Part shown: positions 26,162 through 35,528 of the stretch, one piece after another | Numbering within the stretch: position 1 is the stretch's first letter | Layout: the number at the start of each line of letters is the position of its first letter | Source: Lachnospiraceae bacterium | GTDB lineage: Bacteria > Bacillota > Clostridia > Lachnospirales > Lachnospiraceae | Length of the DNA stretch: 64,000 nucleotides | Assembly: GCA_016283755.1 (NCBI GenBank) | Contig: JAEENO010000017.1 | Coordinates: 180,664-244,663 of the forward strand | Reading direction: 5' to 3' | Position numbers and translations under genes: made by a program | The notes under the pieces: model-generated | The model's input: only the letters and a program-made list of their open reading frames with translations | Told to the model about the DNA's origin: nothing | The model's database searches: none

Positions 26162-26169
26162 ATTGTATC
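26162..26169 (-). promoter_or_regulatory. Extended -10 promoter of ppdK
   Basis: The minus strand reads TGATACAAT, an extended -10 (TGN-TACAAT), about 50 bases before the ppdK ATG. A weak -35 lies further upstream. No further operator is obvious. Confidence 0.45.
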
Positions 26170-26245
26170 ATATTTTTATCAAATAGTGTAGTACTTTTTT
26201 AACAATTTTAACGAAAAACGATTCGAAACTTTTGTCATAAACAAC

Positions 26246-26273
26246 AAAAAGGATGCTTATTATAAGCATCCTT
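26246..26273 (-). terminator. Terminator behind the lipoprotein gene
   Basis: GGATGCTTA and TAAGCATCC (26251-26271) form a perfect stem with a T5 run after it on the minus strand. Confidence 0.92.
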
Positions 26274-26284
26274 CTTATATCTAT

Positions 26285-26878
26285 TTACTTATATATTATT
26301 ACTGAATAGCCGCTCGCATTCTTATCTGCAGGTGTAACCGTATTCTTGTCGATAATCGAAAGATTATCGGAGATATACTTAATCTTGCCCGGTACAATAA
26401 CTCTTACCTTCTCTTTTACGATAACAACCTTAAGGTCGTCATCGATAAAGTCTATGGTTGTCGTACTTCCTAGAGTTACTCCGTCTACCGTATAATATGT
26501 GCCGTTAAGATTATATCCCGCGGCCATTGCGTCAAGCACAGTTCCTACAAAAAGCTCTTCCCCGTTAAACTTAGCATAATCGGTCGGTGTCTCATAATTA
26601 ATGAAAAGTGTAGCCTTACCCTCTTCTACCTTAAGACTCTCCATCTTAACGGATGATGCTCCGTTAGCCTTCTGATATTCTTCAATTGAATTCTTAACAA
26701 ATGTCGATAATTCTTCCTCGCTGTAATAGCTCTTATCGAACTCTTCGATACTTGCGGCAACGACAGTGCCATTCTTATTTACTTTAATCGCGCTTTCATC
26801 CGTCTTGAATTCCGAACTGCAACCCATAAGAAGTATTGCTGTTAATGTTAAAAGCGCGGCCAATCTTATTTTCTTCAT
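26285..26878 (-). CDS. Lipoprotein of unknown function, next to recO
   Basis: Start ATG 26878 follows GGAGG at about 10 bases. The protein (197 residues) has a lipoprotein signal MKKIRLAALLTLTAILLMGC (cysteine at 20, lipobox LMGC) and would be membrane-attached outside. The rest is a secreted globular domain with no recognised fold. It carries a conserved position next to recO-era, typical for Lachnospiraceae, but the function is not known to me. Confidence 0.8.
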   Translation of the reverse strand: MKKIRLAALLTLTAILLMGCSSEFKTDESAIKVNKNGTVVAASIEEFDKSYYSEEELSTFVKNSIEEYQKANGASSVKMESLKVEEGKATLFINYETPTDYAKFNGEELFVGTVLDAMAAGYNLNGTYYTVDGVTLGSTTTIDFIDDDLKVVIVKEKVRVIVPGKIKYISDNLSIIDKNTVTPADKNASGYSVIIYK

Positions 26879-26914
26879 AACAAAACATCCTCCAAGATAA
26901 ACCACAAGAACGTA

Positions 26915-27580
26915 TTATACATTATCTTCGTCGATTTGTAAATGAAGCATCGATAAAGAATTAAAATTTCTGTCTATATGCTTACTCATAAACGTATCTA
27001 TAATAGAACCCATCTCTTCCAATACGTCAGGCAACACCGTAAACGTATATAACTTCTCGATCCTAGAATTAATAACGTAATTCATAGCGTATTTCGTGGC
27101 CTCAAGATAAGGCATATCATCGCGGATAACCGGATACTCACCGTTTAATTGCATCGCCTTAAGTTCAAATATACGCCGTACCAGAATGAAGTCAAGTTTC
27201 TCCGATAAAAGCGCTTTTAACGAGACGTATACAAGCTTAATCATATCGGAACCGTCTAAGTTTTCTCTGGTATAATAGTTTGCAATCTCTAAGAAATAGA
27301 ATCCGTAAGATGCAAGATCAGGGTCAATCGATAATTCCCTGAAGTATTCCTTGATAGTTGCCTTAACTATCGTGTAGGAATCGCGTCCTGCGAACATCTC
27401 AAATTCTCCGAAAGCAAAAGGATTCGTCGACGCAAGAAGTGCCGAATTCTGCCTACGCGCCCCCCTCGCAAAACAGGTAATACGCCCCATGTCGCGCGTA
27501 AGTAAGACTATTCTCTTGTCATAATCTCCTACGGCAGATGACATAAGCACTATGCCCGTAGCGGTAATCCTTTCACTCAT
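26915..27580 (-). CDS. recO: DNA repair protein RecO
   Basis: The 221-residue protein mediates RecA loading through SSB in the RecFOR pathway. The N-terminal OB fold starts ITATGIVLMSSAVGDYDKRI with the typical TCFARGARR. Helical C-terminal half follows. Only one cysteine is present, so the C-terminal four-cysteine zinc site found in many RecO proteins is absent. Era lies 4 bases upstream; the two are a common pair. Confidence 0.9.
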   Translation of the reverse strand: MSERITATGIVLMSSAVGDYDKRIVLLTRDMGRITCFARGARRQNSALLASTNPFAFGEFEMFAGRDSYTIVKATIKEYFRELSIDPDLASYGFYFLEIANYYTRENLDGSDMIKLVYVSLKALLSEKLDFILVRRIFELKAMQLNGEYPVIRDDMPYLEATKYAMNYVINSRIEKLYTFTVLPDVLEEMGSIIDTFMSKHIDRNFNSLSMLHLQIDEDNV

Positions 27581-27584
27581 TAAA

Positions 27585-28496
27585 CTACTCGTCTATCCTT
27601 TTCTTATCATATCCGAAATTCTTCATAAGAACGTCGTTATCTCTCCAGTTCTTCTTAACCTTAACCCAAAGCTTAAGATTGACCTTCATATCAAGCATCT
27701 TTTCAATCTCGTATCTGGCATTGGTGCCGATCTTCTTAAGCATCTCGCCGCCTTTTCCGATTATGATGCCCTTATGTGACTCTCGCTCGCAGATAATGGT
27801 AGCTTCTATATCCATTACCTTCTGGCCCTTACGCTTCTTCATAATGTCGATTGTAACCGCGATACCGTGCGGCACTTCTTCATTAAGAGCGTGAAGAGCT
27901 TTTTCACGAATCATCTCTGCAACTATCTGCTTTTCCGGCTGATCCGTTATAGTATCTTCATCATAGAACATCGGCCCATACGGAAGATACTTAAAAATTA
28001 CATCTATAAGTTCATCGACGTTCTCGCCGGTTTTCGCAGATACCGGCACAATCTCGTCGAAATTGTATTCCTTGCTGTAGGTATCAATGAAGGATAAAAG
28101 CTCTTCCTTCTTGACTGAATCAATCTTATTGATTACGAGTATCGCCGGAACATTGCTTTTACCAATGACTTCGATTATATGCTTTTCTCCTGCACCGACG
28201 TAGTTAGTCGGCTCTACAAGAAAAAGCACCACATCCATATCGCGAAGAGAATGCTCCGCAACTTCCACCATGTATTCGCCAAGCTTGTTACTTGCCTTAT
28301 GAATACCCGGCGTATCGCTGAAGACTATCTGGCCCTTCTCCATATCCGTATAGACTGTCTGGATCTTGTTCCTTGTAGTCTGCGGCTTATTGGATGTGAT
28401 CGCAATCTTCTGTCCTATTATCTTATTCATTAATGTGGACTTACCTACGTTCGGGCGTCCTATAATTGTTGCAAATCCTGATTTTAATTCCGGCAT
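27585..28496 (-). CDS. era: GTPase Era
   Basis: The 303-residue GTPase binds 16S rRNA and works in 30S assembly. G1 GRPNVGKST, G3 DTPG (VFSDTPGIHKASN), G4 NKID (LVINKIDSV) and G5 SAKTG are all present; the C-terminal KH domain has GKGGEMLKKIG. Length is normal. Confidence 0.97.
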   Translation of the reverse strand: MPELKSGFATIIGRPNVGKSTLMNKIIGQKIAITSNKPQTTRNKIQTVYTDMEKGQIVFSDTPGIHKASNKLGEYMVEVAEHSLRDMDVVLFLVEPTNYVGAGEKHIIEVIGKSNVPAILVINKIDSVKKEELLSFIDTYSKEYNFDEIVPVSAKTGENVDELIDVIFKYLPYGPMFYDEDTITDQPEKQIVAEMIREKALHALNEEVPHGIAVTIDIMKKRKGQKVMDIEATIICERESHKGIIIGKGGEMLKKIGTNARYEIEKMLDMKVNLKLWVKVKKNWRDNDVLMKNFGYDKKRIDE

Positions 28497-28521
28497 TTTA
28501 TAACCTTTCTGTCTTCATAAG

Positions 28522-28554
28522 AAAAAGGGAGAGAGAGACACCCCTCTCTCCCTT
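28522..28554 (-). terminator. Terminator behind the M16C peptidase gene
   Basis: An 11-bp stem aagggagagag / ctctctccctt (28526-28536, 28544-28554) with T-run on the minus strand. It separates the peptidase gene from era. Confidence 0.88.
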
Positions 28555-28566
28555 ATTTACTTTGTA

Positions 28567-31485
28567 TTAGAGCTTCTTAATCTCCTTGAAGAACTTCTTC
28601 TCTTCCTTAATCTTGTCTTCGTTACCGATTACACAGATATTACCCTTAGCAAGAACTGCCTTGATATATGGCGCAAAAGCTCTTAAATCTTCAGCTGTTG
28701 CATTGATTATCTCACCACGCTCTTTCTTAAGGTCATCCATTGTAACATCGGACATATACATAGCGAAGCTTCTCGCACCGTTTCTTGCGTTGCTAAGAGG
28801 TGAATCGATTCTTCCTATTGCACCGATTACGTACTTGGTCATTTCCTCTTCGGAAGGATTAAGTCCTTCAATGAAAGGAACAACAGCATTGTAAGCATCA
28901 AGTGTCTTGGATAACTGCGGGTCTCTGTATGATGCAAATGTAAGTGAACCGAATCTGTCATGGTTCATGAATACACCGTAAGCTCCGCCCTTAATTCTTA
29001 CATTAATGTAGAGGCTGTCATTATTAACTGCACCTGTAAGTACGTTAATCGCTCCGTTATATTCAAAACCTTCATCCTTATAGTTAGCGCCTGTACATAC
29101 ATACTGTACTCTTGCGGAACATGTAAGTCCTTCGTTCTTCTGCTCTACAGGAACCTTCTCTTCCTTCATCTCTACTGCGTCTGTAAAGAGAATTGACTTA
29201 ATGTCACGCACATACTTCTCGGTATTATTGAAAGCTTCCTTCGTAGAAGTATCGCTTACTATCATATTCTCAGGTCTTAAGATGATATGAGCAACTTCGT
29301 TTAAGCTCTTGAAGATCTCTTCCTTCTTAGCATCGAAGTTCTCGGACAGATCTTTAATAAACTCATAGTATCCGACGCCATCAAACAACTCTTTTCTTGC
29401 GCCTGCTTCTGATACATAACTCTGTACTCTTCCGATACCGTATCTATGACCTGCTGCAGGAATCTCCTCACTTAATCTGGATACCCCCTCGGACAAAAGC
29501 TCTTTAATTCTCTTCTCTGAATCATAATGGGTACTGCTTATAACTTCCTTCATAAGCTCAATTGCAGTATCCATCTTACCATAGAGAGCTTTTGCAGCAA
29601 CTGCAAACAATGTCTTATATTCACCCGGCTTCTTGAAACTTGGGCTAAACTGAATATCTGTTGATATTCCGCCGGTATGGAAATCAATCTCTTTATTAAG
29701 TTCCTGATATGTATGCTTATCTGTATCAAGCATTCCAAGTAAATCTCTTAATAATCCGACATAAGGGATAAGACGTACCGGAACTTTCTTCATATCGTAA
29801 TATGTTGCAAAATAATGAATTCCGTTAGTCTCAAGGTTATGCCATACAATCTCGGTATCATCGCACTTATGGATCTCATTAACGATCTCCTTAGGCTCTT
29901 TGCCGATATCCTCTCTCTTAAGAACAGGAATCTTAGCGATATCTTCAGGTCTTGAACCTTCAGACTGATACTTCTTAAGGGCTGCTGTCTTCTCGATAAG
30001 CTTCTCGATCTCTGCATCGGACAGACTTGCCTTATAATCTGCAAGTTTCTTAGCTAACTCTTCATCCTGCTTAGCCGTTAAACCTTTCTCAGGAAGAAGT
30101 GTAAGATATACCGCATGATTGCTGTTAATAAAGTACTTCTCGACAAGCTTCTCATAATAATCCGTATTGAGCTTAGCCTTAAGTGACTTATATGTCTCAT
30201 TAAGATCTATTAAGCAGAATGGCTTATCATCATCGTAAAGAAGTGATTCGAATGACTTATCGATAATTGTAAGTCCCTTCGGAATATAACCTGTCTCTGC
30301 TTCTCTGTAAGAGAACTCGCTTTTGTTAAGGAATGCTTCGATTCCCTTCTTATCAAGACCTTTCTTAACGATATCCGTTAAAGTATTCTTGATAATCTCC
30401 TTAAACTCAGGTAACTGATCCTTATCCGCATTCTTAGCCATAATCATGTAATTAGGCTGACGTCTGTAACTTAAAAACCATGCAGAAATATCATCGCCGA
30501 TACCTGCATCAAGAATCGCCTGCTTCAAAGGTGCACCCGGTGCAGCCATAAGGACATAATCGATTGCATCCATAGCAAGTCTTAATTCAGGATCGAAAGT
30601 AGCCTCATTTACAAGCGTTGAATATGCAAATGCCGTCTTCTTCTCTTCGGAATCTTCAGATGAAATCGGATACTTCTGTACAACATCACGCACGCCGAAA
30701 GGCTGCTGTTCTCTGATCTGTGTATCAATCTCGAGTCTGTCATACTTTGATAAGTATTCCCTGTCAATGAAGAGAAGCTTCTCTGTCATATCCATATCAC
30801 CGTAGAGGTAGATGTAGGAGTTTGACGGATGATAATGCTTCTTATGGAAATCAAGATAATACTCTCTTGTAAGTTCCGGAATATGTAACGGATCTCCACC
30901 CGAGCAGTTGCTGTATGCATTATCCGGGAAGAAAGCTCTGTCCATCTCTGTTGCTATATGCTCGTCTAATGCTGAAAAAGCGCCCTTCATTTCACTGTAT
31001 ACAACACCGTTAACCGTGATCGGGTCTTCTTTCTTCTCTAATTCGTAATGCCAGCCTTCCTGCATGAAGATCTCTTCATACTTATAGATATTCGGCTTAA
31101 ATACCGCATCAAGATATACTTCCATTAAGTTCTGGAAATCCTTGTCATTAAGGCTCGCTACAGGGTAGATAGTCTTATCATCATATGTCATAGCATTAAG
31201 GAATGTGTTAAGTGAACTCTTAACAAGCTCCTGGAAAGGATCCTTAATCGGGAATCTCTCTGAACCGCAAAGTACTGTATGCTCAATAATGTGCGGAACA
31301 CCTGTATGATTCTCCGGCGGTGTTCTGAAGCCGATACAGAACACTTTATTATCTTCCTTATTATCAAATAGGCAGACTCTTGCGCCTGTCTTCTTATGTC
31401 TTAAATAAATACCCTTGGAGTGTACTCCTTCAAGGTTCTCTTCTCTTATAAATTCATACTGTGGTAATTTCTTTAAGTCTAACAT
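28567..31485 (-). CDS. M16C-type zinc peptidase (presequence protease-like)
   Basis: The 972-residue protein has a single inverted zinc motif HIIEH at 65-69 (VPHIIEHTVLCGS), with the downstream glutamate in a helix near 140. It consists of four domains as in PreP/Cym1, of which only the first is catalytic. There is no signal peptide, so it degrades peptides in the cytosol. Genes of this type are widely found beside tgt/yajC in Clostridia. A terminator lies on each side. Confidence 0.93.
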   Translation of the reverse strand: MLDLKKLPQYEFIREENLEGVHSKGIYLRHKKTGARVCLFDNKEDNKVFCIGFRTPPENHTGVPHIIEHTVLCGSERFPIKDPFQELVKSSLNTFLNAMTYDDKTIYPVASLNDKDFQNLMEVYLDAVFKPNIYKYEEIFMQEGWHYELEKKEDPITVNGVVYSEMKGAFSALDEHIATEMDRAFFPDNAYSNCSGGDPLHIPELTREYYLDFHKKHYHPSNSYIYLYGDMDMTEKLLFIDREYLSKYDRLEIDTQIREQQPFGVRDVVQKYPISSEDSEEKKTAFAYSTLVNEATFDPELRLAMDAIDYVLMAAPGAPLKQAILDAGIGDDISAWFLSYRRQPNYMIMAKNADKDQLPEFKEIIKNTLTDIVKKGLDKKGIEAFLNKSEFSYREAETGYIPKGLTIIDKSFESLLYDDDKPFCLIDLNETYKSLKAKLNTDYYEKLVEKYFINSNHAVYLTLLPEKGLTAKQDEELAKKLADYKASLSDAEIEKLIEKTAALKKYQSEGSRPEDIAKIPVLKREDIGKEPKEIVNEIHKCDDTEIVWHNLETNGIHYFATYYDMKKVPVRLIPYVGLLRDLLGMLDTDKHTYQELNKEIDFHTGGISTDIQFSPSFKKPGEYKTLFAVAAKALYGKMDTAIELMKEVISSTHYDSEKRIKELLSEGVSRLSEEIPAAGHRYGIGRVQSYVSEAGARKELFDGVGYYEFIKDLSENFDAKKEEIFKSLNEVAHIILRPENMIVSDTSTKEAFNNTEKYVRDIKSILFTDAVEMKEEKVPVEQKNEGLTCSARVQYVCTGANYKDEGFEYNGAINVLTGAVNNDSLYINVRIKGGAYGVFMNHDRFGSLTFASYRDPQLSKTLDAYNAVVPFIEGLNPSEEEMTKYVIGAIGRIDSPLSNARNGARSFAMYMSDVTMDDLKKERGEIINATAEDLRAFAPYIKAVLAKGNICVIGNEDKIKEEKKFFKEIKKL

Positions 31486-31505
31486 TCTAACCCCCTAAAA
31501 AGTTA

Positions 31506-31538
31506 ATAATAAAGAGCACGCAAATAAATACGTGCCCT
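31506..31538 (-). terminator. Probable terminator behind yajC
   Basis: GAGCACG / CGTGCCC-type stem (31514-31520, 31531-31537) with one mismatch and a weak T-rich tail on the minus strand. Confidence 0.55.
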
Positions 31539-31545
31539 TAGTTTC

Positions 31546-31866
31546 TTACTGCGCGTTCTCAGCTTTCTCGATTGCTGCAATTGCTGCCTTCTGCATAGGA
31601 ATTCTACAGTTCTTGTTATTACCGAACTCTACGATTACCGTATCATCCTGGATGTCAATAAGAACTCCGTAGAATCCGCTTGTTGTAAGAACTGTATCGC
31701 CTGTTGCCATCTCGGCAAGCATCTGGTTCTTTCTCTTGGTCTCCTTCTGCTGCGGCCTTATCATCATGAAATACATAAGTGCAAGTAATACAACTACCAT
31801 AACGATAGTATAGATTGTACTTATGGAGCCGCCGCCCGAAGCTGCTGTCTGTGCTAAAATCATCAT
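31546..31866 (-). CDS. yajC: Preprotein translocase subunit YajC
   Basis: A 106-residue single-pass membrane protein: membrane helix at about 18-37 (TIYTIVMVVVLLALMYFMMI), then RPQQKETKRKNQML, the family signature, and TGDTVLTTSGFYGVL. It associates with SecDF, whose genes are not in the window. Neighbour tgt is the classical partner. Confidence 0.93.
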   Translation of the reverse strand: MMILAQTAASGGGSISTIYTIVMVVVLLALMYFMMIRPQQKETKRKNQMLAEMATGDTVLTTSGFYGVLIDIQDDTVIVEFGNNKNCRIPMQKAAIAAIEKAENAQ

Positions 31867-31960
31867 TATTCCTGTCCCTCCATATATTTTAAGACTATGA
31901 AAATATAATACTAAAATCTATTCATTTCTTCAATAGAAAAGAATATTAAATATTTATAAA

Positions 31961-33094
31961 TTACGCCTCTCCCCGAGACATGCTGTCAAGCATCTCATCC
32001 TTGAATTTCTTATACTCGCCCTTATCTAACGCATCTCTTATCGATTCCATCAGATGATTATAGAAGTATAAGTTATGAAGTACCAGTAATCTCATACCGA
32101 GCATCTCTTTTGCCTTAAGAAGATGTCTTATATAGGCTCTTGAGTAGCTACGGCATGCAGGACAGTTACATCCCACTTCCAGTGGTCTCTCATCGAACTT
32201 ATACTGTTCGTTATTAAGATTAAGCTTGCCAAACTTTGTATACGCGTGTCCGTGACGTCCGTTTCTACTTGGATATACACAGTCGAAGAAATCGATTCCT
32301 CTGTCTACCGCTTCAAGTATGTTGGCCGGTGTACCCACTCCCATAAGATATGTAGGCTTATTCTGCGGTAAGTACGGCACTACCTCTTCAAGTACATGAT
32401 ACATCTGCTCGTGAGTCTCGCCTACAGCAAGGCCTCCGACCGCATATCCGTCAAGATCCATCTCGGAGATACGCTTTGCATGCTCTATTCTTATATCATC
32501 ATAGATTGCTCCCTGATTGATACCGAATAACCACTGATTCTTATTGATTGTATCTTCCCTTAAGTTAAGCTCTTTCATCTTAACACGGCATCTCTCCAAC
32601 CATCTGGTGGTTCTTGCAACGGAATCCTCGACGTACTTTCTATCAGCCAAAGCAGGCGGACACTCATCGAATGCCATCGCAATCGTCGATGCAAGATTGG
32701 ACTGAATCTGCATTGATTCCTCCGGTCCCATAAATATCTTATGTCCGTCGATATGGGACTGGAATGTTACGCCTTCTTCCTCGATCTTACGAAGTCCCGT
32801 AAGGGAAAATACCTGGAATCCTCCCGAATCCGTAAGGATCGGCTTGTCCCAGTTCATGAACTTATGTAATCCGCCGAGCTTTTTTATCGCCTCGTCGCCG
32901 GTTCTTACATGTAAATGATAGGTATTGCTTAATTCTATCTGCGTTCCTATCTCTCTTAGATCATCCGTTGAAACCGCACCCTTGATTGCTGCAACCGTTC
33001 CGACATTCATGAATACCGGTGTCTCAACCACACCGTGTACCGTCGTAACTCTCGCACGCTTCGCGCGTCCTTCGGTCTTTAATAATTCATACAT
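31961..33094 (-). CDS. tgt: tRNA-guanine transglycosylase
   Basis: The 377-residue enzyme exchanges G34 of GUN anticodon tRNAs for queuine precursor. TDSGGFQVFSL holds the first catalytic Asp, DFFDCVYPSRNGRHG the nucleophile region, GGLAVGE is the family loop, and C-x-C-x2-C with His (CNCPACRS ... LLVLHNLY) binds zinc. ATG overlaps the FrhB-fusion gene stop as TAATG, so the tgt-yajC genes are linked translationally with the upstream polysaccharide cluster. Confidence 0.97.
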   Translation of the reverse strand: MYELLKTEGRAKRARVTTVHGVVETPVFMNVGTVAAIKGAVSTDDLREIGTQIELSNTYHLHVRTGDEAIKKLGGLHKFMNWDKPILTDSGGFQVFSLTGLRKIEEEGVTFQSHIDGHKIFMGPEESMQIQSNLASTIAMAFDECPPALADRKYVEDSVARTTRWLERCRVKMKELNLREDTINKNQWLFGINQGAIYDDIRIEHAKRISEMDLDGYAVGGLAVGETHEQMYHVLEEVVPYLPQNKPTYLMGVGTPANILEAVDRGIDFFDCVYPSRNGRHGHAYTKFGKLNLNNEQYKFDERPLEVGCNCPACRSYSRAYIRHLLKAKEMLGMRLLVLHNLYFYNHLMESIRDALDKGEYKKFKDEMLDSMSRGEA

Positions 33095-35238
33095 TACTTA
33101 TCCTCTTTTTTACCCGCAACACCGAGTATTCCCTTGAATTTCTTAAATACATCATTAATCTTCATAAGGAACTTAACGGATTTCTTATTGGTAAGCGCAT
33201 CGTACTTCTTCTTTAATCTGTTATACTTATCTTTGTAATCCCATAGTATCTGATCCGTCTCAATCCTGGTATTAATCTTATCCATATAATACTCTTCAAG
33301 TTCCGTAAGATTCGTATCAATAAGCACTTCCGCACCTAAGATTTCAGGATAGAACACTCCCATATGCATGTGAAGCTTCTTCTTAACATCCGCAAAACCC
33401 CTGTACTCCATCTGCTTTGCGACTTCTTTTTCATATTTATACAGGTATAAAAGCGCTTCCCGGAAGATTGGCTCATTAAGCTTATCCGCAAGTTCAGCAA
33501 TGGAAAATACAAGATTCGTATATTCTTCAACATCTACGGAGCCGATCCTATAAGGCTTAACGCATCTGTCCACACGACTTACCGTAGAACCTATAACCTT
33601 CTTGATATTAGACTTCGCGGTAAGAAGCGCTTTTAACATACAAAGCTCCTTGTATCCGCTGTTAAATCGGCCCAATTTCACGCCCTTAAAGACTGACTTC
33701 CTGTATACCTTATTGCAGAATACATCGCCGTATGACGTATAATCCGATTCCTTACCGATATGTCGAACCAGCGAATCATATAAGAATAATACATTGCCCT
33801 CTCCGGTAAATGCGTTCTTATTAGGCCATGTTGCCTTATCGCCGATTACTTCCTTAACTCCGAAAAGCGATACATCCGCACCGGCTTCCATATTCTTAAA
33901 AGCCTGCTCGTACATATCGAAGTGAACTACGTCGCCTTCTTCAAGGAATGATATAAGGCTTCCTGTCGACTTCTCAAGGAATTCGTCCATATCATCCGGA
34001 TTATCGAGCTTCTCTATGATTTCAACTGTAACATCACGTACTTTTGCAAGCGATTCCTTGGTGATGTTGCGCTTTTCCTTATCCTTACCAAAGATATATA
34101 CGGATACCTTCTTGGCAGCCTTCTTATCTTCGCTTGCTAAGTGCTCGAATTCATCGAGTGTTACGATGAAGTCATCGCCCTTATAGAGTCTGTCCATGAA
34201 TTCTTCGGAGCGTTTGTTACGCTTAACCGATTCAACTATCGCTTTATTCTTATTAACCGCTTCGGTTACGTTACTCTTATGCATTGTAAGGTCATTGCTT
34301 ACTGCCTCGAGTACTTCGCGGCCCTTCTCAGTATGAACGATAACAAGCGATGTTCCCTTCTTATCGTCCCACTCATCGCGAACACCCCAGTAATCGCCGA
34401 GGGTAATATCCGAGCCTCTGTTAAAGCCTCTGAAATTACATTCCTCGCACGAAGGTCGCATATAGAGATTATCGTTAATGAAGCCCTTCATGTAAGGGTC
34501 TTCGTATCTATTAATATTTTTCTTTGATCCGTCATCGAAAGTGATCTTCGTAGAATAATTATGCCAGCTGTCGTCCTTATCTCGGAATGCAACTTCTATT
34601 ATGTCCGCATGCTTATGTGCAGCTATGGATTTAAGATATGACCTGTAGGCAAGCGGTGGATTAATGTTGCGGCATACAAAGTCTACCAGTAATAGATTCT
34701 CCGAATCACCCACATATGATTTAACTGCAGCAACCTGACACGGCGTTCCGCAGAAAAGCACTATTTTCTCAGCGTCTAACGCTTCCTTGACTTCTCTGTA
34801 GATATGCTTAGGGTTCGATGCCACGTACTTCGAGCGTCTAAGCGCTGACAAGTCATCAAGGCTCTTAATCATCACATTCTCTACATTAAGCTCTTTATTA
34901 AATACGGCACCGCATACCAGCCCGCCTTCTTCTATCGTTCTTTTCGCAAGTACCGTAAATACACCGCCCGATGTAGAATCAAGTCTTACTTCGGTATCGT
35001 TATTCCATGCGGCATATACGTCCGTTCTTGTTGCATCCTGATAGAAGTTCGGATTAATCTTGCACTTTTCAACAGGGCATACATTCTTACAAGCGCCGCA
35101 GTTAACGCATAACGTATTATCGATAACGGGATACAGGAATCCGTCTCTATCAGGCATTACCGTAATCGCATTGTTCTTACATATATTCTCACAGGCAAGG
35201 CAGCCTGTACATTCGTTCTCACTAAGCCACCATTTCAT
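33094..35238 (-). CDS. FrhB-type Fe-S protein fused to glycosyltransferase-like domain
   Basis: The 714-residue protein begins with two 4Fe-4S motifs, C10-x2-C13-x2-C16-x3-C20 and CVNCGACKNVC, followed by FrhB/FdhB N and C domains (RRSKYVASNPKHIYREVK, PCQVAAVKSYVGDSENL, LGDYWGVRD). From about residue 370 a GT-A/GT2-like segment begins (VSVYIFGKDKEKRNITKESL, then DVFCNKVYRKSVF). Such proteins commonly accompany polysaccharide pyruvyl transferases. The fusion could couple flavin-linked sugar reduction with transfer; this is inference. It overlaps the small beta protein gene by 4 bases and tgt by one base. Confidence 0.85.
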   Translation of the reverse strand: MKWWLSENECTGCLACENICKNNAITVMPDRDGFLYPVIDNTLCVNCGACKNVCPVEKCKINPNFYQDATRTDVYAAWNNDTEVRLDSTSGGVFTVLAKRTIEEGGLVCGAVFNKELNVENVMIKSLDDLSALRRSKYVASNPKHIYREVKEALDAEKIVLFCGTPCQVAAVKSYVGDSENLLLVDFVCRNINPPLAYRSYLKSIAAHKHADIIEVAFRDKDDSWHNYSTKITFDDGSKKNINRYEDPYMKGFINDNLYMRPSCEECNFRGFNRGSDITLGDYWGVRDEWDDKKGTSLVIVHTEKGREVLEAVSNDLTMHKSNVTEAVNKNKAIVESVKRNKRSEEFMDRLYKGDDFIVTLDEFEHLASEDKKAAKKVSVYIFGKDKEKRNITKESLAKVRDVTVEIIEKLDNPDDMDEFLEKSTGSLISFLEEGDVVHFDMYEQAFKNMEAGADVSLFGVKEVIGDKATWPNKNAFTGEGNVLFLYDSLVRHIGKESDYTSYGDVFCNKVYRKSVFKGVKLGRFNSGYKELCMLKALLTAKSNIKKVIGSTVSRVDRCVKPYRIGSVDVEEYTNLVFSIAELADKLNEPIFREALLYLYKYEKEVAKQMEYRGFADVKKKLHMHMGVFYPEILGAEVLIDTNLTELEEYYMDKINTRIETDQILWDYKDKYNRLKKKYDALTNKKSVKFLMKINDVFKKFKGILGVAGKKEDK

Positions 35239-35516
35239 AATGAATATTCCTCTGATTCTCTGACATTAACGACATCGCCGTCGTTTAATACGGTCTTCAT
35301 CTTAACCGTAAGCGTAGCATGATCGGCTACAAGAAGCACCGCACCGCTCTTAATTGTAAGCGGGGCAAGTAACTCTATATAAGCGGACGGGTCTACCGTT
35401 ACACTCGCGCCGTATTCTATCTTAAGATTCTCGGGATTATATATGATTCCTTCATTCTCCTGAATGAAGCTTTTGGTAATATACTTCCCTTGAGCTTCGT
35501 ATATAACTTTCTTCAT
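35235..35516 (-). CDS. Small beta-strand-rich protein in polysaccharide cluster
   Basis: I do not recognise this 93-residue protein. It shows regular beta-strand spacing with hydrophobic/turn alternation (IEYGASVTVDPSAYIELLAP, then LTIKSGAVLLVAD), suggesting a short beta-solenoid like that of acyl-transferases, but without a catalytic His. ATGA overlap couples it to the FrhB-fusion gene; 12 bases lie before the pyruvyl transferase gene. It is probably a chaperone or scaffold piece of that cluster (inference). Confidence 0.75.
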   Translation of the reverse strand: MKKVIYEAQGKYITKSFIQENEGIIYNPENLKIEYGASVTVDPSAYIELLAPLTIKSGAVLLVADHATLTVKMKTVLNDGDVVNVRESEEYSL

Positions 35517-35528
35517 TATCCTACTCCG

